A stretch of 10,661 nt of DNA. Source: Phycisphaerales bacterium. GTDB taxonomy: Bacteria; Planctomycetota; Phycisphaerae; Phycisphaerales; UBA1924. The position numbers and the translations under genes are program-made. Location: contig JALSHW010000291.1 in assembly GCA_026982035.1 (NCBI GenBank), positions 1 through 10,661 on the forward strand, in the 5' to 3' direction. A model generated the notes under the pieces. It made no database searches and was not told the origin of the DNA. It was given only the letters and a program-made list of their open reading frames with translations. This document shows, in pieces, positions 5,013 to 10,661 of this stretch; position 1 is the first letter of the stretch, and every line of letters starts with the position of its first letter.

Positions 5013-7076
5013 TCACAGGCGGGACGCCTGTGCCACCGGTTCTTGGCGAATCCGATCGAGCCATTTGCTCCAGATGCTCAGGACCAGGAGCATGTAGAGG
5101 CGTTGGGAGTGGTCGCGGCCGTGCCAGGGGTTGATTGATTTTTCACCCGCGGCGTCATGCTCGCGGAGCATCTGATTGACGAATTTCATGTTGATGTTGA
5201 CGCCTGCGTCTGTCAGGCCTGGGAATGGGTCGGTTGAGTGGAGGTGGTCGTGGAGGAGTTGTCGCATGTGGCCATAGTCTGTGCGGAACCATTCACCGAT
5301 GGGGATGGCGAAGCCCTGCTTTGGACGATCGACGATGTGGTCTGGGAGGTATTTGCGAGCGACTTGTTTGAGGAGGCCTTTACGCTCTCCGTTGGGCATG
5401 AGGATGTCGAGGGGGGTGCTGAGTGCAGCTTTGACGAGGTCTTTCGCGAGAAACGGGGCACGGACTTCGAGCCCTACAGCCATCGATGCGGTGTCGGTCT
5501 TTCGGAGCAAGTCATCTGGGAGATAGTCTCTAAAATCATGAAAAAGTGGGTCGTCGATTTGAATAAAGCGAAAGATCGGTGCCATGTCTTCATGGACAAA
5601 CTCGACGAGTTTGAGTAGATCCGGGGTAGGGAAAATAGAGAGGAGATCGGAGTAGCCTCCATATCGCGCGGCAGTTGCGAGTCGTGCGAGATATGTCGAT
5701 TTGCTATTGGGTGATCTTTGATTGAGTAGTGATGTGGGGAGATGCTTCAACACGCTGCGCCACCGGTTGAGCGTTGGCGTAATCGTGTATCGCCGATACC
5801 CACCAAAAAGTTCGTCAGCGCCATCTCCGGAGAGCGCGACCTTGATGTGCTTGCGAGCGGCTTTGGAGACCCAATATGTCGGTAGGATTGAGCTGTCCCC
5901 AAATGGGTGGCCCAGTTGTTCAATGAGTTCGATAAGATCAGACGCAGGATTTGGATCACATTCGAGAGTTGTATGATGCGTGCCTATGAACTTCGCGGTT
6001 TCGAGGGCGGCATCGGATTCATCGAAGGCCTTGCTTGGCATGCGTACGGTAAAGGTCTTCATATCTTGTCTATACCGCTGTGCGATTGCAGCTATTAATG
6101 CTGAATCAACCCCGCCAGAAAGAAACACGCCCAGTGGCACATCGGATTCGATCCGGCTAGAAACGCTCTCTTCGATGATGGATTGCATGGATTCAACACT
6201 GGATGCCGAACTGCGGAGTTTGAAACCCAGTCTGCATTCCCGATCTGCAACGACTTGTTTCGGACGGTTGATTTGGAACGAGCCTTTTGGATCCTTCGGG
6301 AAGAGGAGCCAAGTATTGGGGATCGATTGGTACATCCATGATGTCATCGAGATTTGTTCGAATCCATTATTAATCCATGAGGAGCCTTCTTGGAACATGG
6401 GGTCAATAAGCGGAGAACCGGGATTCCAAGTTAGGCTGGTGTGGATCAACGATGAAATCAACGATGAATAGACCACTTCACCATTGTCCATCGTCATGGA
6501 ATACAGAGGTTTTTCGCCTGAAAAATCACGAGCATTGACGATTTGTCTGGTCTCTCTGTCCCATAGCAGGAACGAGTACATGGCATCGAGTTTGTCTTGT
6601 AGTTCTCCTTGCCAATGCCGCCAGCCGTGGATCAGCACTTCGGTGTCTGAATGATCCGTCTCGAAGACATGCCCGGCCGCTTCGAGTTCTTTGCGGAGTT
6701 TGCGGTGGTTGTAGATGCAGCCGTTGAAGACGACGGCGACGAGTGGTTTGTTGGGCTCGATCTCGCTGGCGATGACGGGCGATTCGCCGGGTTGGTAGGT
6801 GAGGTCGGGGCGGAGGCGGTCGCCGTCGTGGACCATGGGTTGGGAGCCGCCCTCGTGGTCGATGATGCTGAGCCGGCGGTGGACCAGGGCGATGTCGACG
6901 ATGGTGCCGTCGTCGCGGGTGGCCCGGTCGCGGAAGCGGCCTTGGCCGTCGGGGCCTCGGTGTTTGATGGAGTCGTCGAGGATATCGAGCCAGGATTCGG
7001 GGATGGCTTCCAAGGGCGGCGGTGGGGGGCCGTCTTTGGGGTCGTGAATTTTGATGATGCCTGCGATGCCGCACAT
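5013..7076 (-). CDS. asnB: asparagine synthetase (glutamine-hydrolysing), AsnB type
   Basis: A cytosolic enzyme converting Asp + Gln + ATP to Asn + Glu + AMP + PPi. With 687 residues it is longer than E. coli AsnB (about 554). The glutaminase domain (about 1-215) has the mature-N-terminal nucleophile Cys2 (MCGIAGI), 'HRGPDG' (39-44), 'LVHRRLSIID' (64-73) and 'SDTEVL' (143-148). The motif normally NGEIYN reads NGCIYN (118-123), replacing a Gln-binding Glu by Cys. Insertions include a Pro run (17-21) and about 82-112. The synthetase domain has the PP-loop SGGVDS (320-325) and 'GDGADELFGGYRRY'. The last seven residues and stop come from a palindromic repeat. The ATG lies two bases after the upstream gene's stop, suggesting translational coupling. 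Membership of the EPS/exosortase-associated AsnB-like branch is possible. GC content differs strongly between its 5' and middle parts. Confidence 0.93.
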   Translation of the reverse strand: MCGIAGIIKIHDPKDGPPPPPLEAIPESWLDILDDSIKHRGPDGQGRFRDRATRDDGTIVDIALVHRRLSIIDHEGGSQPMVHDGDRLRPDLTYQPGESPVIASEIEPNKPLVAVVFNGCIYNHRKLRKELEAAGHVFETDHSDTEVLIHGWRHWQGELQDKLDAMYSFLLWDRETRQIVNARDFSGEKPLYSMTMDNGEVVYSSLISSLIHTSLTWNPGSPLIDPMFQEGSSWINNGFEQISMTSWMYQSIPNTWLLFPKDPKGSFQINRPKQVVADRECRLGFKLRSSASSVESMQSIIEESVSSRIESDVPLGVFLSGGVDSALIAAIAQRYRQDMKTFTVRMPSKAFDESDAALETAKFIGTHHTTLECDPNPASDLIELIEQLGHPFGDSSILPTYWVSKAARKHIKVALSGDGADELFGGYRRYTITPTLNRWRSVLKHLPTSLLNQRSPNSKSTYLARLATAARYGGYSDLLSIFPTPDLLKLVEFVHEDMAPIFRFIQIDDPLFHDFRDYLPDDLLRKTDTASMAVGLEVRAPFLAKDLVKAALSTPLDILMPNGERKGLLKQVARKYLPDHIVDRPKQGFAIPIGEWFRTDYGHMRQLLHDHLHSTDPFPGLTDAGVNINMKFVNQMLREHDAAGEKSINPWHGRDHSQRLYMLLVLSIWSKWLDRIRQEPVAQASRL
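5014..5036 (-). repeat. 23-nt palindromic repeat, copy 2, lying inside the 3' end of asnB
   Basis: It is identical to copy 1 read on the opposite strand, with stem CACAGGCG (5014-5021), loop gga (5022-5024) and CGCCTGTG (5025-5032). On the minus strand it encodes the last seven residues (VAQASRL) of the asparagine synthetase and two bases of its TGA stop. After the hairpin the minus strand reads atgacttttt, a weak T tract (five T, complement of 5004-5008) that could act as a poor terminator for the asnB cluster. Confidence 0.9.
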
Positions 7077-7078
7077 GG

Positions 7079-7669
7079 TTAGTTGGAATCCTGTGTGATC
7101 TTTTCGCCAACCTTTTTTTGGTTATTGGTCATGCCATCGGCGTCTCCGTCGTGACATTCACAATCACATGCCAAGAGATTGTCTTTGAAGGTGCCTGTTT
7201 TGATGCCCCAGATGGTGTGGATGACGCGTGTGATGAGCATGGCTGAGACGAAGGCGATCACGAAAGACCACGAAGCGCTGATGTCTGCGAATTTCTGGAG
7301 TGACCACATCCCACCCATCGACAAGACCATAAAGACCGGAACCAAGGCGACTCGCTCGGCTTGGACGCGCGTTGCTTCGCGGGCAAATTGTTTGAGTTTG
7401 GATCGCTGATCAATCTCAGGATGATGTCCATGCGGATTCCAATGGTTGGCGACCCAGTGGAGCGCGTAATAGACAAAGACATCCATCACCGTATCAAGAA
7501 CATAGGCGATGATGGAGATGAGGAGTTTTTTTTCTTCGCCGATCATGCCTGATATCCAATGGATGGGCAGTTTGGTCAGCGCGATGGAGATCAAGCCCGC
7601 CGCGATGATGTTGGCGTTGATATTGACGAGTCGTTTGCGTTGATAGAGCTTGAACACACGCTTGGGCAT
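7079..7669 (-). CDS. four-TM membrane protein with cytoplasmic His-rich loop and CxCxCH tail, unknown function
   Basis: A 196-residue integral membrane protein that I cannot place in a named family. The N-terminus is very basic (MPKRVFKLYQRKR), implying a cytoplasmic N-terminus. Predicted helices are at about 19-40, 48-72, 105-122 and 133-155. With N-in topology the loop 73-104 and the C-terminus are both cytoplasmic. The loop region carries a histidine cluster (His71, 76, 80, 82, 83) and the tail has Cys168-x-Cys170-x-Cys172-His173 followed by Asp residues. Both are potential metal-ligand sets. A second Arg/Lys-rich amphipathic stretch lies at 89-106. AGGA lies nine bases before the ATG. The gene is 25 bases after the polyprenyl synthase stop and two bases before asnB, so it is almost certainly co-transcribed. 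The function is open. Confidence 0.82.
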   Translation of the reverse strand: MPKRVFKLYQRKRLVNINANIIAAGLISIALTKLPIHWISGMIGEEKKLLISIIAYVLDTVMDVFVYYALHWVANHWNPHGHHPEIDQRSKLKQFAREATRVQAERVALVPVFMVLSMGGMWSLQKFADISASWSFVIAFVSAMLITRVIHTIWGIKTGTFKDNLLACDCECHDGDADGMTNNQKKVGEKITQDSN

Positions 7670-7694
7670 AGATCAAAGTCCTCTGTCAAAGCTT

Positions 7695-8747
7695 TCAGTG
7701 TGAACGAGCAATGACCGCATCGGCGATCAGTTCGAGCATCGGTCGGCCTGGGTTGTCTGGAATCAAGGCCAAGTTGGATTTGGCACCTTGAACAAAGGAC
7801 AACGCCATCTTTTGAGTCGCCGCGATCGACTCGGTTTGGTTGACCAGTTCGATGAGTTCGGGGAGTCCGGATTGGTCGCTGTGGGAGATGGCGGTAATGA
7901 GTTCGATGGATCGTGATTTGGAAGGCGTATTGACCAAGTGATGGATGAGCGGGTAGGTGAGTTTGCCTTTTTCGAGGTCTTTGCCGACGGATTTGCCGAC
8001 CGAATCTTCGGTTCCGGTCAGATCAAGGACATCGTCTTGAATCTGGAATGCGATCCCCAGATTGGTTCCAAACCCAAGCAAGGCCTGGACCGTTGGATGG
8101 CTTTGCTGATCGAATCCAAGGGTACCCAAGGCACCGAGTTCACAGGCCGCCCCGATCAAAGCAGCCGTCTTGCGCTTCAGAATCTCAAAGTAGGTCGGTT
8201 CATCAAGGTCAAAGTTGTTGCGGTTGTGGAGTTGGAGGAGTTCTCCGGTACACATGACCGCCGAGGCCTTGCCGACGATGCGGCTGGGAATCGGCGAACC
8301 GAGCGACGAACAGAGTTCGTACGAACTGGCGATGAGGTAGTCTCCGAGAATCACGGAGGTTTCGTTGCCCTTCATCGCGTTGATCGTTTTGCCCCGACGG
8401 CGGATCTCGGCTTCATCAAGGACATCATCGTGGACAAGGGTCGCCATATGCACCATCTCGCAGACGGCACCGCAGACGATGTGGGACTTTGACAGGACAT
8501 GATCGGTTTTCCCGTTGGAGAGGAGTTTGCCCAGTTTCGGATTGGCGGCCGCTCCACAGAGGAGCACGAGCATTGGGCGGAGCATTTTGCCTCGATAGCG
8601 TTCGACATGCTCGCACATTTGATCGACGGGTTCTAGGTCTGAAACCAATTGCTTGGCAAAGATTTGTTCGACGGCACCAAAACCCGAAGCGATGATGTCT
8701 TCGAGGGATTTGAGTTCATCTGGGATTTGGACAACGCCTTGCATCAT
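7695..8747 (-). CDS. long-chain polyprenyl diphosphate synthase (IspB/HepT/GGPPS superfamily)
   Basis: A trans-isoprenyl diphosphate synthase condensing IPP onto an allylic diphosphate to give the prenyl chain for quinones or other lipids. With 350 residues it has the family's all-helical signatures in order: GKxxR (Gly53-Lys54...Arg57), first Asp-rich motif DDVLD (107-111) followed by 'EAEIRRRG', 'GDYLIA', 'TGELLQ' (167-172), KT (193-194), 'FQIQDDVLD' with the second Asp-rich motif (238-242), and 'GKDLEKGKLTYPLI'. Residues four and five before the first motif are Thr103 and Ala102 rather than aromatic, which favours a long product over C15. Exact chain length cannot be read. The start is ATG 8747 or the adjacent ATG 8744; no clear Shine-Dalgarno. 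The gaps of 30 and 25 bases to its neighbours support an operon. Confidence 0.93.
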   Translation of the reverse strand: MMQGVVQIPDELKSLEDIIASGFGAVEQIFAKQLVSDLEPVDQMCEHVERYRGKMLRPMLVLLCGAAANPKLGKLLSNGKTDHVLSKSHIVCGAVCEMVHMATLVHDDVLDEAEIRRRGKTINAMKGNETSVILGDYLIASSYELCSSLGSPIPSRIVGKASAVMCTGELLQLHNRNNFDLDEPTYFEILKRKTAALIGAACELGALGTLGFDQQSHPTVQALLGFGTNLGIAFQIQDDVLDLTGTEDSVGKSVGKDLEKGKLTYPLIHHLVNTPSKSRSIELITAISHSDQSGLPELIELVNQTESIAATQKMALSFVQGAKSNLALIPDNPGRPMLELIADAVIARSH

Positions 8748-8777
8748 GTGATTCTATCGAGAGATTGGGTCTGATGC

Positions 8778-9671
8778 TCAGTCGTAGGCGACAATGTAGG
8801 AGATAAAGGCGGGATCGGCTTCTCCTTCAAGGGTTGCTTCGTATTGGCCGTTGCCTTCCCCGTCCTCGTCTTCGCCTTCCCAATAGACATCAACATTGGC
8901 AAACCCGGTTTCAGACAGCAGTTCGCGGATTTCGACCATCGTCCAGAGTCGCCACTCGTAGGTAAAGGCCTTGTTCATCCGGGTTTTGTCGGGAAATTTG
9001 AAATGGATATGGCATTTCATGTCTCCAGTGATGGGGTTGTAGGCCGCTTGTTCCCAGATGTAGGTGAATGATCGACCGCCACCAGCGTCGATGGTTTTGG
9101 TTTCTTCGGTTTCGGTCATGGTTTCGGAGCCGCCGTAATGGTCCAGGAAGAAGATGCCATCTTTTCCAAGTGAATCTCGAACCGATTTGAAGTAGTTTCG
9201 GAGTTCATCGCGGGTTTTGAAGAGCCAGTAGGAAAAGTTCATCGCCAGGACGCAATCAGTCCCAGCCGCATCGCCGGGTTCCAGAACATTGCGATTGAGG
9301 AGCGTGACACGCGATTTTTGTTCGTCATTGAGTTTGGCGATGTGATGCTCAGTGCCCCAGTCGAGGGTTGGCTGATCGATATCGAGTCCGATGGCGGTGT
9401 TGGATTTGCGGCGTTTGATCCATTCGACCGAGGTGTTCCCGGTGCCACAGAAATCTTCGCGGAGGGACTTGGCTTTTTTGCCTCGGATGCTCTCAAATTC
9501 TTCATCAATAAAGTCGATCTCGGCTTCGACATTCTGGACGGAGAGTTGGTAGAGCTCATGTCGATCAGCCGTCAGGGCCGAGAGGGCTCCTGTATTGGCT
9601 GCCCGAGCGGCGGCTTTTTCTTCGGTTTTGGCCTTTCGGCCTGATTTGCGTGCAGTGGTGTTGGTGCTCAT
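8778..9671 (-). CDS. class I SAM-dependent methyltransferase
   Basis: A 297-residue predicted SAM-dependent methyltransferase. The first 30 or so residues are Lys/Ala/Thr-rich and probably disordered. The Rossmann domain shows motif I 'LREDFCGTGNTS' (70-81), an acidic motif II 'GLDID' (95-99) for the ribose hydroxyls, motif IV-like 'DCVLAMNFSYWLF' (139-151) and 'GIFFLDHYGG' (172-181). The C-terminal half has an aromatic-rich sheet ('FTYEWRLWTMVEIRELLSETGF') and a very acidic 'WEGEDEDGEGNG' loop (264-275). It does not look like UbiE/MenG, so a role in quinone methylation is not supported by sequence. The substrate is unknown. GAGGG lies five bases upstream of the ATG. It is the first gene of the minus-strand cluster, 30 bases before the prenyl synthase. 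Confidence 0.88.
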   Translation of the reverse strand: MSTNTTARKSGRKAKTEEKAAARAANTGALSALTADRHELYQLSVQNVEAEIDFIDEEFESIRGKKAKSLREDFCGTGNTSVEWIKRRKSNTAIGLDIDQPTLDWGTEHHIAKLNDEQKSRVTLLNRNVLEPGDAAGTDCVLAMNFSYWLFKTRDELRNYFKSVRDSLGKDGIFFLDHYGGSETMTETEETKTIDAGGGRSFTYIWEQAAYNPITGDMKCHIHFKFPDKTRMNKAFTYEWRLWTMVEIRELLSETGFANVDVYWEGEDEDGEGNGQYEATLEGEADPAFISYIVAYD

Positions 9672-9879
9672 CAGAACCCTCGTATGAACTGGTCGTAGAC
9701 ATCAGCGTCCGAGAATCGGACCCATGACGATCGTAGTGATCGACCCACCCGTTGTCACGCCTGATCGCAGATTCTCAATGATTCCTCGGCTGCCAATCCC
9801 GATGATTGGGGTCTACACTGCCAGTCCTTGAGAATTCATCAGTCAACGGATATGAGCGGAAAGTGAAGGGATAAGTACG
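9672..9879. other. divergent intergenic region, methyltransferase operon / ugd
   Basis: These 208 bases lie between divergent genes. They contain three small dyads: GTCCGA-gaa-TCGGAC (9707-9721), CGATC-gtagt-GATCG (9728-9742) and CCAATC-ccgat-GATTGG (9793-9809). None is followed by a T tract, so they are not terminators. A ugd-directed promoter candidate is annotated separately. No convincing minus-strand promoter was found. Confidence 0.5.
9828..9856 (+). promoter_or_regulatory. candidate sigma70-type promoter for ugd
   Basis: TTGAGA (9828-9833, five of six matches to TTGACA) is followed by a 17-base spacer and TATGAG (9851-9856, four of six). Transcription would start near 9863, leaving a short leader that contains the Shine-Dalgarno AAGGGA (9866-9871). 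Spacing is ideal, but the -10 is weak. Confidence 0.4.
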
Positions 9880-10661
9880 ATGCAACTGACCATGGTTGGT
9901 ACCGGATATGTAGGTCTTGTCACCGGAGTGTGCTTTGCCAATACAGGCAACGATGTCACCTGCCTGGATGTCGATCCTGAGAAGATCAAGAAGCTCGAGG
10001 CCGACATCTGCCCGATCTACGAGCCCGGATTGACGGACTTGATGGTCAAGAATCGTCAATCCGGCCGTCTCAAGTACACTTTGGATAAGAAGGCCGCCTA
10101 TCAGAGCGCGGACATGATCTTCATCTGCGTCGGGACTCCGTCAGATGACAAGGGCCATACGGATATGTCCTACATTGATGGAGCCGCCGAGGACATTGGC
10201 AACGCCATCAAAGAGCTGGGCCCAGATGCCAAAGCCAAGGTCATCGTCGTCAAATCCACCGTGCCCGTTGGCACCACCTTCCGTGTTCGCGATCGGATCA
10301 AATCCATCGTTGGCGATATCGAGTTTCATGTCGCCGACAATCCAGAGTTTCTCAAGGAAGGCGATGCGGTGATGGATTTCAACAAGCCCGACCGTGTGGT
10401 CGTTGGTGTTGAGTGCGATATGGTCGGGGAGATGTTCCGTGATCTGTACGATCCATTTGTCCGCAACGGGCATCCGATCTTTATCATGGATGTGCTCAGT
10501 GCCGAGATGGTCAAATACGCATCGAACAACTTCTTGGCGACCAAAATCTCATTCATCAACGAGATGGCCAATCTGTGTGAGGCCTACGGCGCCAACATCA
10601 ACCGCGTCCGCGAAGGCATGTGTTCAGACTCCCGCATCGGACACCAATTCCTGTATCCAGG
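9880..10661 (+). CDS. ugd: UDP-glucose 6-dehydrogenase, 3'-truncated by window edge
   Basis: A cytosolic NAD-dependent enzyme oxidising UDP-glucose to UDP-glucuronate, a precursor for exopolysaccharide and envelope sugars. About 260 of a usual 430-450 residues are visible. The N-terminal Rossmann motif is GTGYVGL (7-13), followed by 'CLDVDPEKI', 'YEPGL', 'FICVGTPSDD', 'KSTVPVGTT' and 'NPEFLKEGDA' (154-163, with the catalytic-region Glu). The central helix 'EMVKYASNNFLATKISFINE' carries the conserved Lys212 and Asn216, then 'RIGHQFLYPG', where the window ends just before the expected catalytic Cys. The ATG at 9880 has AAGGGA eight bases upstream. UDP-ManNAc/UDP-GlcNAc dehydrogenases share the superfamily, but the motifs fit UDP-glucose dehydrogenase best. 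The frame has no stop in the window. Confidence 0.93.
   Translation, partial: MQLTMVGTGYVGLVTGVCFANTGNDVTCLDVDPEKIKKLEADICPIYEPGLTDLMVKNRQSGRLKYTLDKKAAYQSADMIFICVGTPSDDKGHTDMSYIDGAAEDIGNAIKELGPDAKAKVIVVKSTVPVGTTFRVRDRIKSIVGDIEFHVADNPEFLKEGDAVMDFNKPDRVVVGVECDMVGEMFRDLYDPFVRNGHPIFIMDVLSAEMVKYASNNFLATKISFINEMANLCEAYGANINRVREGMCSDSRIGHQFLYP

Larger units (their letters stand above)
4950..5036. repeat. REPIN-like inverted repeat doublet (2 x 23 nt, 41-nt spacer)
   Basis: The two perfect 23-nt copies face each other across bases 4973-5013, giving an 87-base unit. As single-stranded DNA or RNA it could form either two small hairpins or one 23-bp stem with a 41-nt loop. Size and geometry resemble REPINs (paired REP sequences mobilised by RAYT transposases). 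No transposase is encoded in the window, so this identity is an inference. It separates the convergent mscS and asnB genes. Confidence 0.6.

Noticed and set aside
4950..5036. CRISPR or riboswitch interpretation of the repeated hairpins
   Set aside because: There are only two copies, in inverted rather than direct orientation, with no spacer series and no cas genes; the position is 3' of both genes, not in a leader.
6651..7082. Plus-strand frame of 143 codons opposite asnB
   Set aside because: A Val/Asp/Gly-rich low-complexity translation antisense to the glutaminase domain; no independent evidence.
6526..7110. 194-codon minus-strand frame overlapping the asnB 5' end
   Set aside because: Its Arg/Pro/His-rich translation is typical of an out-of-frame reading of GC-rich DNA, and AsnB motifs are intact in the other frame.
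7938..8492. Plus-strand frame of 184 codons opposite the polyprenyl synthase
   Set aside because: Antisense shadow of a conserved gene with both Asp-rich motifs intact.

Overview
The window is an ordinary chromosomal segment of moderate GC content from a Gram-negative-type bacterium. An outer-membrane-type beta-barrel (DUF481), a SlyX-like protein and two putative lipoproteins point to a two-membrane envelope. The protein styles (SAM methyltransferase with a 'REDFCGT' motif I, long AsnB) and a 'GTGGCACAGGCG' palindromic repeat remind me of Planctomycetota, perhaps Phycisphaerae. That assignment is an inference from memory, not proven here.

Layout. Bases 1-1930 (+ strand): the 3' part of a GGDEF diguanylate cyclase, a SlyX-like coiled-coil protein, a small putative lipoprotein, and a YggS/PLPBP-family PLP-homeostasis protein. 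Bases 1946-2749 (- strand): a predicted Tat-exported lipoprotein amidase of the T7-lysozyme/PGRP type, convergent with yggS. Bases 2930-4940 (+ strand): a DUF481 outer-membrane barrel protein followed by an MscS-type mechanosensitive channel. Bases 4950-5036: two perfect 23-nt inverted repeats, each itself a hairpin. The first forms a textbook intrinsic terminator for mscS, and the second supplies the last seven codons and the stop of the convergent gene. Bases 5013-9671 (- strand): a compact four-gene cluster, in transcription order a SAM methyltransferase, a long-chain polyprenyl diphosphate synthase, a four-TM protein with His and Cys clusters, and a glutamine-hydrolysing asparagine synthetase. 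Bases 9672-9879: a divergent intergenic region with small dyads and a candidate promoter. Bases 9880-10661 (+ strand): the 5' part of UDP-glucose 6-dehydrogenase, running off the window.

Functionally the window is mostly housekeeping and envelope biology: c-di-GMP signalling, PLP homeostasis, peptidoglycan cleavage, osmotic protection, isoprenoid chain synthesis, asparagine synthesis and UDP-glucuronate supply. I see no defence system, CRISPR array, transposase, tRNA or rRNA. The points most worth a second look are the REPIN-like inverted repeat pair and its intrusion into the asnB reading frame, the Glu-to-Cys change in the normally conserved NGEIYN motif of AsnB, and the uncharacterised metal-ligand-rich membrane protein embedded between the polyprenyl synthase and AsnB.
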